From the IMG/VR virus record IMGVR_UViG_3300044858_000391, positions 1 through 22,133 of that record: a stretch of DNA of 22,133 nucleotides. One strand, written 5' to 3'. Under the pieces are notes generated by a model. It saw only the letters and a list, made by a program, of their open reading frames with translations. It was not told the DNA's origin and made no database searches. The number at the start of each line of letters is the position of its first letter. The first letter of the stretch is position 1. The position numbers and the translations under genes are program-made. Below, piece by piece: positions 8,285-15,078 of this stretch. The stretch comes from a virus.

Positions 8285-8974
8285 TTACACTGTTTCAGGT
8301 ATGGCTGATATAAATGTTATTGAGCCAATGGAAGATGGTGTTGCTGGGTATGCCATAGGAGATGTTTGTGCTGCTTTTGCTTCTATGTAAATACCCGTTG
8401 CTCCACCTGATACTGCCGCTTGGTCAGTACCCCACCATAACCCAACTACATCACCTACATTTAACTGAAATACTACCTCAGAATATCCGCATACATAAGC
8501 TGGTAGAAGTGCGCTTTTTCTTGATGGAAGCGTAAAAGTAGTGGTTGAACCTACTAAATTTGTACCATTAATTTGTAACCAAACAACTGCATCATGGATA
8601 GCATTGTCATTATTAACTATTTGCAGGCTGTAAGTAATTTTATAGATACCTTGTACTAATGCTGTTGCCGTATTACCAACATCTAATGTAAACCCATTGC
8701 CATAAGCTAAAGTATTCCATTTAACTATAGTTGGCGTATTTGTAGCTGTTGCATATTGATTAGTAGTATCAGATGCCGCTACATAGGGAAACTTTAAATA
8801 TGAACCACCTGTATTAGAAATAAATGGCAATGTAAAGTTATCTACTTGTGCAAAATACAATCTAAGTACATTATTTAACTGGTCTTGAAACTGTTGGCTA
8901 TACTCCATTGGAGCAAGAGACAAGTTTGGTGCCTTTGATGGACGAAGACTACTAACTTTTAATGCAGTAACCAT
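8285..8974 (-). CDS. C1q/TNF-like jelly-roll virion protein (229 aa)
   Basis: The ATG at 8974 overlaps the stop of the 648-aa gene (TAATG). Residues 1-55 form an N-terminal region likely to attach to the virion (MEYSQQFQDQLNNVLRLYFA). Residues 60-205 match the beta-sandwich pattern of C1q/TNF-like phage proteins: GGSYLKFPYVAASDTTNQ, then a threonine-rich strand, GIYKITYSLQIVNNDNAIHD, VVWLQINGTN, FTLPSRKS, YSEVVFQLNVGDVVGLWWGT and YIEAKAAQTSPMAYPATPS. This fold is used in trimeric phage spikes and decoration proteins. Placement after the tail-hub protein suggests a tail-associated fibre or decoration protein. It has no signal peptide and no catalytic motif. The family pattern is well supported; attachment site and ligand are unknown. 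Confidence 0.85.
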   Translation of the reverse strand: MVTALKVSSLRPSKAPNLSLAPMEYSQQFQDQLNNVLRLYFAQVDNFTLPFISNTGGSYLKFPYVAASDTTNQYATATNTPTIVKWNTLAYGNGFTLDVGNTATALVQGIYKITYSLQIVNNDNAIHDAVVWLQINGTNLVGSTTTFTLPSRKSALLPAYVCGYSEVVFQLNVGDVVGLWWGTDQAAVSGGATGIYIEAKAAQTSPMAYPATPSSIGSITFISAIPETV

Positions 8975-10920
8975 TATCGTCTACCATCATTTTTAATATC
9001 AATTCTAGGACTGCCTAATTGCCAAGCTACACCAACACCATCAGACTCAATTCTAAAGCTCATTTGACGGCCTCTAATGCGTGTATAGACCTGTCCTGTG
9101 AACTCTTGGATATTATATGTGTTTCTTAATGTAAAATTATCTTGGCTAGGTACTGCAGGGCTATCAGCCGATCCATATGGTGTACCAGAGTTCTGTCTAG
9201 GTTTAACGATCATCGTTACAGATGGTCCATTTACATTAGAACCATTAAAGTTTACGTCAGGCAATATGCGCCACACAAACCCAAAGTTATGACCATCACC
9301 AATATCAAAATCTGATGACTGTATATATGAATTAATTGCTACTGGGGTAAGTCCTGACACATCATCAACTGCCGCTTCATGGTACAAAATACGGTTATCA
9401 TAGTTAGCCGCCATTGGGTAGTTTCTAATACCTGAATCTAACCATGCTGTTCTTGCCATAGAGCCATAATACCAAACACGGTCTAAGTAATTGTAAATAA
9501 CATACTTATCAATTTCTGTAGCATTACTTGAGTTACTTACATAAAACCACCAGACTTCGTTATAGCCTTCATTGCCACCAGAAAATACTTGAAATGATTG
9601 GTCTCTATTTAAGTCATTAAATATGTACTGTCTTAATGAACATGGCAGTGTTTCTACACGGCCTGAATACATATAGAACTTATCAACACCCATCCAGTAA
9701 GTAACATTATTAACTGTAATCATTGAGTTTGGTGACATAACAGATATGTTATCCATTAGTATATTAAAGCCCCAAACATATGGCGCACCTAAATACTGCA
9801 TAGAATAAATCGCAGAGTTAGTCCATACCAGTATTTCTTGGCGTGTTGGTATTGCTCCCATAATAAATGAGCCATGCGTTAAAGCAAACTCGCCTGCTTG
9901 GTTTGTAATAGCTGGAACCCACTCATATGGGTTTTCTTGGTCAGACCATCGTACAAGCATAGGGTTAAAGTCTGTATTAGGCGTTCCTGATAAATAAGAA
10001 TTAGCACCAAAAGCAATTAAGAACCGTTGAATAGATGATGCTGATATTTGATTAGTTGTATGTGGAACATAATCACCTGCAAAGCCTTCATCTGTTGATA
10101 AAGTATTTAATGATACTGCTCTAAAATTAACACCTAAAGAGTCTTTCCAATAGTAAATGCCACCACTACGAGGTGCAATTACAAGGTCTTGACCAAAGTT
10201 GTCATTAGACCAAAGGCGTAATTGCTGACCAACACCAATTACTGATGCAGCGCCCCAGCCTGTGTTAGATGCACTGCCTGTACCATAGAACCCACTCCAT
10301 GTACCTGCTCCCCATCCTATACCTGCTGTAAATACATCTAGTCCAGTAGGATATTCATATTCAGCTTTAACTACTGCTCCGCCTTTAAGCGTATCGCTTG
10401 AGTTTGCATTAGCCGATACTACTATAGTGTATGTAGTATTTGATGGAACTGTTGCTACAACATATTCTTGATTTAATATGACAGCAGTTATATTTCCACC
10501 TAGACTAACAGCACCTGAAAATACAATATAATCACCAACTTCAGGGTTATATGATGCATCTGTAACAGTAATAATGTTAGAGCCTGTTGTAGCTGTAAAT
10601 GGTCCTGCGGCAGCGCCTAATGCTGATGATGTATGAATTAAAGGGGTAACATCATTATAGGTACCACCCTTTTCAATATAGTATTTTTTACTTGTGCCTA
10701 TGCCTAAGTAGTTATTACCAGCATCAAAGTCAATCCAGTTCCATAATGCACGAGCAATGCCTAAAAATGTACTTGCAGATAACCTAATCCATCCACCTAA
10801 CTTTTCTGGATAGCCTGAACGAAAGCGTATATTGTCACAGTCATACCAACCGCCTTCGTTGCTGTAATTTGTACCTTCACGATTAACACCGGGACGCATT
10901 TGTATTTTCTGTAATGGCAT
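8974..10920 (-). CDS. Tail hub / nozzle-type structural protein (648 aa)
   Basis: The ATG at 10920 is preceded by GGGAAG and lies 1 base past the Rz stop. The N-terminus (MPLQKIQMRPGVNREGTNYS, then EGGWYDCDNIRFRSGYPEKLGGW) is a hallmark of a large family of phage tail structural proteins. Further typical elements are LRLWSNDNFGQDLVIAPRSG, MLVRWSDQENPYEWVP near residues 320-335, GEFALTHGSFIMGAIPTRQE, LVWTNSAIYSMQYLG, and VTYWMGVDKFYMYSGR. Aromatic-rich repeating beta strands are consistent with a beta-propeller-like platform. In short-tailed phages, proteins of this size and pattern make the nozzle or lower tail tube. An insert at about 95-170 looks like a small beta domain (TATTGSNIITVTDASYNPEV). 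I am sure it is a tail/virion protein and moderately sure of the nozzle-like role. Confidence 0.88.
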   Translation of the reverse strand: MPLQKIQMRPGVNREGTNYSNEGGWYDCDNIRFRSGYPEKLGGWIRLSASTFLGIARALWNWIDFDAGNNYLGIGTSKKYYIEKGGTYNDVTPLIHTSSALGAAAGPFTATTGSNIITVTDASYNPEVGDYIVFSGAVSLGGNITAVILNQEYVVATVPSNTTYTIVVSANANSSDTLKGGAVVKAEYEYPTGLDVFTAGIGWGAGTWSGFYGTGSASNTGWGAASVIGVGQQLRLWSNDNFGQDLVIAPRSGGIYYWKDSLGVNFRAVSLNTLSTDEGFAGDYVPHTTNQISASSIQRFLIAFGANSYLSGTPNTDFNPMLVRWSDQENPYEWVPAITNQAGEFALTHGSFIMGAIPTRQEILVWTNSAIYSMQYLGAPYVWGFNILMDNISVMSPNSMITVNNVTYWMGVDKFYMYSGRVETLPCSLRQYIFNDLNRDQSFQVFSGGNEGYNEVWWFYVSNSSNATEIDKYVIYNYLDRVWYYGSMARTAWLDSGIRNYPMAANYDNRILYHEAAVDDVSGLTPVAINSYIQSSDFDIGDGHNFGFVWRILPDVNFNGSNVNGPSVTMIVKPRQNSGTPYGSADSPAVPSQDNFTLRNTYNIQEFTGQVYTRIRGRQMSFRIESDGVGVAWQLGSPRIDIKNDGRR

Positions 10921-10921
10921 T

Positions 10922-11407
10922 TTACTTCCCTACTGACTCAATGTTTTCGTACCAATCAATCAGTGCGTTTAACTGGTCACGGACTTGTTTATACTGCTCG
11001 AAGTTTTCGATGACGTTGGTGAGGACTTCGGTATCAGTGGCGCTAAAGGTATCGGTGCTGGCGGGCGTTTCAGTAATTCCTGTGGGGGTTTTGGGCAAGT
11101 TGCCTGTAAGGGCGCTGTTGTACAACCCCCAAGCAGCGCTATCAGCAAAACATATGCGATTGTCCGTAACATGAGGCACCTTCCCTTTCAGTGTTCTATA
11201 CTTAATGACTTGTTCAGCTTGTTGTGTTTCAAACTTTACGGCAACTTCTCTAGCATATCTATCATAGGCTTGTTGTAGGTCTATCGTGTCCTGTAATGCC
11301 TTCTTTAAGTTAGCATCATACTTCCAACCATGCACAGTCCAGCCAATACAGAACGCTGTGAAAATAGCCCCTGCTATAAGTAGTATACGAACATTAAGAG
11401 GTAGCAT
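10922..11407 (-). CDS. Rz: Rz-like inner-membrane spanin (161 aa)
   Basis: I place the start at the ATG at 11407 (MLPLNVRILLIAGAIF), preceded by the purine-rich AAGGTAAGAGAG. A TTG at 11425 would add six residues but has weaker support. The gene overlaps the end of the holin gene. Residues 8-25 form one N-terminal transmembrane anchor (ILLIAGAIFTAFCIGW). Residues 30-70 are a charged helical, coiled-coil-like region (NLKKALQDTIDLQQAYDRYA). The rest is periplasmic, with two Cys-free halves and a final helix. This is the architecture of an i-spanin, which joins an outer-membrane lipoprotein to fuse inner and outer membranes in the last lysis step of Gram-negative hosts. The nested Rz1 frame strongly supports the call. 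Sequence identity to lambda Rz is not evident; assignment is by topology and context. Confidence 0.82.
   Translation of the reverse strand: MLPLNVRILLIAGAIFTAFCIGWTVHGWKYDANLKKALQDTIDLQQAYDRYAREVAVKFETQQAEQVIKYRTLKGKVPHVTDNRICFADSAAWGLYNSALTGNLPKTPTGITETPASTDTFSATDTEVLTNVIENFEQYKQVRDQLNALIDWYENIESVGK
10969..11172 (-). CDS. Rz1: Rz1-like outer-membrane lipoprotein spanin nested inside Rz (67 aa)
   Basis: This frame lies entirely within the Rz gene in another reading frame. It starts at ATG 11172 with its own ribosome-binding site (GGGAAGG, 6 bases upstream). Residues 1-17 are a lipoprotein signal peptide ending in a lipobox, ALLGGC, with Cys17 as the lipid-modified residue. The mature part is about 50 residues and proline-rich (PKPPQELLKRPPAPIPLAPL), then serine-rich, as in known o-spanins. 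It would sit in the inner leaflet of the outer membrane and bind the periplasmic end of Rz. A signal peptide, lipobox, Pro-rich mature chain and own RBS together make a chance shadow frame unlikely. Confidence 0.85.
   Translation of the reverse strand: MLRTIAYVLLIALLGGCTTAPLQATCPKPPQELLKRPPAPIPLAPLIPKSSPTSSKTSSSINKSVTS
11179..11186 (-). promoter_or_regulatory. Ribosome-binding site of nested Rz1
   Basis: On the minus strand, AGGGAAGG precedes the Rz1 ATG (11172-11170) by 6 bases. It lies inside the Rz coding sequence, where such a spacing is not needed for Rz itself, and so supports independent translation of Rz1. Confidence 0.6.
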
Positions 11408-11588
11408 CTCTCTTACCTTTCGCAAAGTTATCGGCAGTGTGTCCCGCTACTAAAGATATAATATTAAAATTCACAATACTAGTAAAGTCACCGCTGGTTA
11501 GTTTACCTACATACAACAACGCAGCAGACAGCAGGGTTAAGCCTACTGCAAAAGCAAACCGCCTTCCGCCTATGCTGTAAAAGTTCAT
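11394..11588 (-). CDS. Small two-helix holin-like membrane protein (64 aa)
   Basis: The ATG at 11588 overlaps the endolysin stop (ATGA), so it is probably translationally coupled. The protein starts MNFYSIGGRRFAFAVGLTLL, a pattern I recognise from small phage membrane proteins. TM1 spans about residues 10-30 and TM2 about 36-53 (IVNFNIISLVAGHTADNF). It ends in a short basic tail (AKGKRDATS). The length, two helices and charged C-terminus fit a small holin. Its place directly between the endolysin and Rz supports that role: it would form the inner-membrane lesion that releases the signal-less endolysin. An antiholin or general membrane protein remains possible. Confidence 0.72.
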   Translation of the reverse strand: MNFYSIGGRRFAFAVGLTLLSAALLYVGKLTSGDFTSIVNFNIISLVAGHTADNFAKGKRDATS

Positions 11589-12028
11589 TTTATACCCGTT
11601 GAATAAAGTGTTTTACCGTCTGTAAATCTAGCAGTCAGTAACTGCCGTCTGTTCTGTGGGTCGCAACTGATATGCACCCAAGCGTTGCCTTCGCATATTA
11701 ACTGGTCAAATTTCAAGTTACTTTCAGCTATTTTCTTCGCCACCGTAATAGGCGAGCCAAAAGATGGACAAGTGAAGTCAGCCGCCCAACCACGTACGTG
11801 TGCACTCGAATCAGAACTTCCAATATGGCGATTAAGACTAAGACAACGATAACCACTGGATATACGAATAGCACCGCCACCCAGAAGCTCACGGACTTGC
11901 TCAAGCAATGCAGCCAGCATACGAAGATTCTCCACAACCTTTTCACTTGGCGTGTTGTTGATGCTGTGCCTTGTGGCTGTCTGTGATGCGGTAAATTCGT
12001 CAAGATTAAAGTGCTCCGAAAGGTTCAT
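11585..12028 (-). CDS. Endolysin, peptidase M15 family (147 aa)
   Basis: The ATG at 12028 overlaps the upstream stop (ATGA). This is a compact single-domain M15 (M15A-like) D-Ala-D-Ala-type zinc peptidase that cuts peptidoglycan peptides. It starts with LSEHFNLDEFTASQTA, then VVENLRMLAALLEQVRELLG and the family segment IRISSGYRCLSLNRHIG. The zinc-binding motif SxHxxGxAxD is complete: S75, H77, G80 and D84 in SSAHVRGWAADF. The third ligand is H119 in WVHIS, preceded by acidic E113. All key residues are present, so it is probably active. It has no signal peptide, so it would need the adjacent holin to reach the periplasm. A tail-borne peptidase is less likely given its neighbours. Confidence 0.92.
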   Translation of the reverse strand: MNLSEHFNLDEFTASQTATRHSINNTPSEKVVENLRMLAALLEQVRELLGGGAIRISSGYRCLSLNRHIGSSDSSAHVRGWAADFTCPSFGSPITVAKKIAESNLKFDQLICEGNAWVHISCDPQNRRQLLTARFTDGKTLYSTGIK

Positions 12029-12480
12029 TTTAGTTTTCGTATCCCTAATATACGCCCTGCATACATTTTTCTTGGTTGATTATCGTGTGATTTCCACCCG
12101 AAGTTATAATCGTTATAATATCCAAATATAGCTCTAGTCTTGCCTTGTATTTGAAATCCTTTATCTTGAGCTACACTGAATAACTTTAAGTGCCACCCAT
12201 AAGCAGTATTGCGAGATAGCCACCATACACGGCACAAGTATCTAAGTAGCCATGAGTTGTCGTATTCTGCCTGTGTCTTGTTGGTGAATAAATCGTAATC
12301 GCCATACCAACCCCAATCTACCTCATGGTCAAATGTCTGCCATAAGTAAAAGAATGGAATTAAATTATCTCTACCCAAAGTCCTGACGGTAAACAGACAG
12401 ACAATAGGGTTAGTTATCCAGCATAGCCATGTGACTAGCATTGCAGGGATAAAGTAGAGAATGTAAAGTAGGTAGTACAT
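12025..12480 (-). CDS. Conserved phage membrane protein, possibly DUF7338-like (151 aa)
   Basis: The ATG at 12480 follows AAGGGG. The N-terminus is strongly hydrophobic (about residues 1-34, LLYILYFIPAMLVTWLCW then NPIVCLFTV), predicting one or two membrane segments. The rest is aromatic-rich and soluble: FFYLWQTFDHEVDWGWYGDY at about 43-62, then a tract typical of the family with RVWWLSRNTAYGWHLKL at about 84-100. I recognise this TNP / DWGWYGD / RNxAYGW pattern from phage hypothetical proteins; the DUF7338 label is from memory and not certain. The gene overlaps the endolysin by 4 bases. Function is unknown. Position suggests a link to lysis or to events at the membrane. Confidence 0.75.
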   Translation of the reverse strand: MYYLLYILYFIPAMLVTWLCWITNPIVCLFTVRTLGRDNLIPFFYLWQTFDHEVDWGWYGDYDLFTNKTQAEYDNSWLLRYLCRVWWLSRNTAYGWHLKLFSVAQDKGFQIQGKTRAIFGYYNDYNFGWKSHDNQPRKMYAGRILGIRKLK

Positions 12481-12507
12481 TATTATACACCCCTTGTCAT
12501 TCCCATG

Positions 12508-12753
12508 TTATGCCCCTAATCCTTTAATCTGTTCTTGAATAGCATTTAATTGCGCCTGTAATTCCTCTAATGTAGGCTGTGGCTGTGGGTTATTTTTTAG
12601 AAACTCAGCATTTACTTTTGCTTGTATTTCTGCCCCAATTATATTAGCCTCTTCCTCAGTAATCTGAATTAGGTTTTCTGAAATTAGGTGGTCTTGGGAA
12701 CCATCATCTTCATATGCCCATAAATTATTGTTTTCATCTTTATATGTTTTCAT
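12508..12753 (-). CDS. Small fibre-associated / fibre-assembly-like protein (81 aa)
   Basis: The ATG at 12753 has AAAGGA upstream. The N-terminal half (MKTYKDENNNLWAYEDDGSQ, then DHLISENLIQITEEEANII) resembles small proteins commonly found after phage and prophage tail-fibre genes. The C-terminal half is a short coiled coil (LEELQAQLNAIQEQIKGL). It is acidic, without membrane segments or signal peptide. Proteins of this shape are often fibre chaperones or assembly factors. Position directly after the adhesin cluster supports that. The role is inferred from family resemblance and place. Confidence 0.7.
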   Translation of the reverse strand: MKTYKDENNNLWAYEDDGSQDHLISENLIQITEEEANIIGAEIQAKVNAEFLKNNPQPQPTLEELQAQLNAIQEQIKGLGA

Positions 12754-12763
12754 ACAGATTCCT

Positions 12764-13123
12764 TTATCTTAATTCTGTCCAATATGATATTACTGGTGTA
12801 GCGCTATTTGGCTGTACTAAATAGGTATGCCCATTAGGTACAATAAATGTTATTTGTGATTGTCCGCTTGTATATGATGAACCCGGACCTAAAGCTACCC
12901 CATTTACAGTTACAAATAATCCACTAACAGTATTTATTCCGCATGTAGCCGCTACATATACACATATAGGCTTGCCAGTTGAATTAGTATATGTAGTTGA
13001 TATTAATCTGCCGGGAGTTGTTTTTACATCCGTCCAAGTCTGCCCTACTCCTACACTACCAACGGCTTGCACTGAAGCATTCGGGAAGGTAATTCCGTTT
13101 GTTCCGTCTATTGTCATTGACAT
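12764..13123 (-). CDS. Short tail-fibre tip-like protein (119 aa)
   Basis: It starts at ATG 13123 with GGAG upstream, 2 bases after the preceding stop; a second ATG two codons in (MTIDGT) is possible. MSMTIDGTNGITFPNASVQA is a common start of phage and prophage fibre proteins. The rest, GQTWTDVKTT, then TTYTNSTGKPICVYVAATC, and the end (QPNSATPVISYWTELR), is a small beta-sandwich pattern often found as the C-terminal tip of long fibres. Here it stands alone as a gene. It may be the distal part of a multi-gene fibre or a separate receptor-contacting knob. Confidence 0.75.
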   Translation of the reverse strand: MSMTIDGTNGITFPNASVQAVGSVGVGQTWTDVKTTPGRLISTTYTNSTGKPICVYVAATCGINTVSGLFVTVNGVALGPGSSYTSGQSQITFIVPNGHTYLVQPNSATPVISYWTELR

Positions 13124-13125
13124 AA

Positions 13126-13512
13126 TTAATTACTCCATTGTTCTGCTGGTAAGGTAGGCCAGTTAATATCACCTGCTACTGGATTTACCGCATATTGTCT
13201 AACTGCTAATCGGTATGTATCAAACTCGGCACTATTAAGTAGATGTGGAGTATTAGCAGTGTTTCTTACGTCTGGTTGATTAACCCAATCGGTTGCTTGC
13301 AATAAACTTGTTGCCGTTGCTTTGTTTTGTTCTGCTGTAACTTCAGGAACAGGTATCTTAACAATAGTTCCATTCACATATTCATATTGATATGCAACGG
13401 TAGTATCAGGACAATCAACCCAAAATAAAGGTTCTGCTACTTCAAATATGTTTGCATCTGCTGATACTTCAGCGACTACATTGTCTTGCATTGGTGAGAT
13501 AAGTGCTTTCAT
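13126..13512 (-). CDS. Tail-fibre assembly-like protein (128 aa)
   Basis: The ATG at 13512 is preceded by AAGAAGGA. The N-terminus (ISPMQDNVVAEVSADANIFE, then VAEPLFWVDCPD) and the C-terminus (DTYRLAVRQYAVNPVAGDIN, then WPTLPAEQWSN) match small phage proteins that lie next to fibre genes. The C-terminal half with W-x-N-QPDVRNTANTPH and the WP-x-LP ending resembles fibre-assembly (chaperone) proteins. It has no membrane segments. It lies just after the glycine-rich adhesin, which often needs a dedicated chaperone. Function is inferred. Confidence 0.75.
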   Translation of the reverse strand: MKALISPMQDNVVAEVSADANIFEVAEPLFWVDCPDTTVAYQYEYVNGTIVKIPVPEVTAEQNKATATSLLQATDWVNQPDVRNTANTPHLLNSAEFDTYRLAVRQYAVNPVAGDINWPTLPAEQWSN

Positions 13513-13527
13513 TTTAGTATTTCCTTC

Positions 13528-14442
13528 TTAGTAATAAACAATAACAACACCACCTGCACCACCACCAGCACCGCTAGTAGTAGCATTAGTACCACCACCA
13601 CCACCACCAAAGTAACCACCACCTATTCCACTAATAATAGCAGAGGCCCCACTACCAGCTACAGTTGTTGGAGTGCCTCCAGCCCCCCCATTAGTTACAG
13701 TACCCCCATTTCCTCCACCACCACCAGCCGAACCTGTACCTCCACCACCAGCCGCACCACCAGTAGAGCCACCAGTGCCCGCAGTTACAGTTACTCCATT
13801 AGTTCCAGCTCCACCATTAGTTGTATTACCTGAACCTCCGCCACCGCCACCAACAACAACAGCGTGAGACCCAGCAGGTGATACTGTAAATTGAGCATAA
13901 GCCGCTCCGCCAGCTCCTCCAGATACTGGGTTACTACCTCCTCCTCTACCACCGCCACTACCAAAACCTATTCCACCATTACCAGCAGAACCAACAGGTG
14001 CAGTACCAACACCCCAACTAGCTACTGAACCTGCCTGAACATTAGTACCATTAGTGGAAGAAAAGCGTATAGTAGTACCCGCAATAGCCCCTGTTACCGT
14101 AGGAACTCCACTTGTAGCAAGAGTGGAAGTAATAGGAGCGCCAGCACCGCCTGTACAAGAAATTAAAGTGCCAAATGATGAAGTACCGCCAGCCCCGCCA
14201 GTTCCTCCAGCTACTTGTACATTTCCTCCACCACCACCCGCAATACATAAAACACCAATTTTAGTAATCCCTGTTGGAACTGTGAATGTATCATTTGCAT
14301 TATATACAACTACGTTTGAGAAACCAGATGGCCCCAAAGTCATTGAAGTTGACGGTAAAGTAATTACCGTTGTACCTGCCACATCTGGTGCGGCTAGGGT
14401 AACGCTACCGCTTGTGTTTCCTGAAATTACGACTGAACTCAT
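13528..14442 (-). CDS. Glycine-rich tail adhesin (304 aa)
   Basis: The ATG at 14442 follows AGGGG by 6 bases. Residues 1-35 (SGNTSGSVTLAAPDVAGTTV, then ITLPSTSMTL) form a virion-attachment segment common to phage fibres. Residues 42-70 form a short beta domain (VVYNANDTFTVPTGITKIGV). From about residue 69 to the end the chain is dominated by GGxGG, GGGGGG and GGAGG runs with scattered T, N, V and A, ending AGGVVIVYY. Long Gly-rich runs of this kind pack as polyglycine-II helices in some adhesins, with variable loops that choose the receptor. On the DNA this gives long CCACCA-type tracts on the plus strand. Likely a receptor-binding protein; the target is unknown. Confidence 0.85.
   Translation of the reverse strand: MSSVVISGNTSGSVTLAAPDVAGTTVITLPSTSMTLGPSGFSNVVVYNANDTFTVPTGITKIGVLCIAGGGGGNVQVAGGTGGAGGTSSFGTLISCTGGAGAPITSTLATSGVPTVTGAIAGTTIRFSSTNGTNVQAGSVASWGVGTAPVGSAGNGGIGFGSGGGRGGGSNPVSGGAGGAAYAQFTVSPAGSHAVVVGGGGGGSGNTTNGGAGTNGVTVTAGTGGSTGGAAGGGGTGSAGGGGGNGGTVTNGGAGGTPTTVAGSGASAIISGIGGGYFGGGGGGTNATTSGAGGGAGGVVIVYY
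13540..14238 (-). repeat. Low-complexity glycine-rich coding tract
   Basis: Residues 69-300 of the 304-aa adhesin consist of irregular GG/GGG clusters separated by 3-8 other residues. The plus strand shows clusters of CCACCA, CCTCCA and CCACCG. It creates a long spurious Pro-rich open frame on the plus strand. Such tracts are prone to slippage and recombination. Confidence 0.8.
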
Positions 14443-14451
14443 ATTATTCCC

Positions 14452-15069
14452 CTATGCCCATGTGCCTACAGATGTGTTAGCACCTGATACACCAATTGGT
14501 TTGATTTTCATGTAAGACCCAGCTACCGTTGAATATGCCCCACCCGGAGCTGCTGATAAACTGTATTGTGGAGTAAATGTACCACCAGCGTTGATTGATA
14601 CTGTGCCTTTCCTATAAACACCAAGAGTAAACGCCGCAGATGCAACTGGCGCTGTTATGACTAGGGATACGCTATTAGTAAAAGCTATATTACCTGTAGT
14701 ACCTAAAGGGATTGCACTAAAAGCAGTTCCATACTCAATAAAATCTACAAAATTATTTATTGTTGCTGTACCACCAATATCGGCTGAAACTGTATGTGAT
14801 GTAGCACCAACAGATTTAGTTAGTATATATACAATCTCAAACTCATACACCATAGACGCAACTAGTGTTACACCTACACCAAATACTTTCTGTGCACCTG
14901 TGGCATTAGCACCTACTAAATTAGCATTAAGTCTATAGAACTGTTCCGTAGGAATAATCCCACGAGTTGTTGCTGTTGGTGCACCTGTAAAAATAGTACC
15001 GTTAAATTCTGTTTGCCCTGCACCGGGCGTACCTACTAGTGTTTCTGCTGTTAATATTAAACTAGCCAT
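14452..15069 (-). CDS. Fibre-like beta-structured virion protein (205 aa)
   Basis: The ATG at 15069 has AAGGA upstream and sits 9 bases after the stop of the 642-aa fibre. The pattern IIPTEQFYRLNANLVGANAT, GAQKVFGVGVTLVASMVYEF, EIVYILTKSVGATSHTV and IGGTATINNF is shared with many phage proteins encoded next to tail fibres. The C-terminus (FTLGVYRKGTVSINAGGTFT, then PQYSLSAAPGG and GSYMKIKPIG) looks like a final beta-sandwich strand set. It is Thr/Ala/Gly-rich, without signal peptide or catalytic residues. It probably forms a fibre segment or a receptor-contacting head. The family resemblance is strong; the exact role is inferred. Confidence 0.8.
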   Translation of the reverse strand: MASLILTAETLVGTPGAGQTEFNGTIFTGAPTATTRGIIPTEQFYRLNANLVGANATGAQKVFGVGVTLVASMVYEFEIVYILTKSVGATSHTVSADIGGTATINNFVDFIEYGTAFSAIPLGTTGNIAFTNSVSLVITAPVASAAFTLGVYRKGTVSINAGGTFTPQYSLSAAPGGAYSTVAGSYMKIKPIGVSGANTSVGTWA

Positions 15070-15078
15070 GATTTATCC

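Noticed and set aside
11407-11425. TTG start at 11425 for the Rz gene
   Set aside because: The ATG at 11407 has a purine-rich site just upstream and puts the membrane anchor at the usual distance from the N-terminus.
11728-12003. Minus-strand frame of 91 aa nested in the endolysin gene, with a hydrophobic stretch resembling a membrane helix
   Set aside because: It starts at TTG with no RBS and overlaps a well-supported M15 peptidase frame; hydrophobicity arises from the shifted reading of that gene. Unlike Rz1 it has no signal or family pattern.
12482-12487. Perfect TATAAT on the minus strand just before the ATG at 12480
   Set aside because: It abuts the start codon, so transcription would begin inside the gene, and no suitable -35 lies 16-18 bases upstream.
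13673-13867. Plus-strand proline-rich frame
   Set aside because: It is the complement of the glycine-rich adhesin tract; Gly codons read backwards give Pro.
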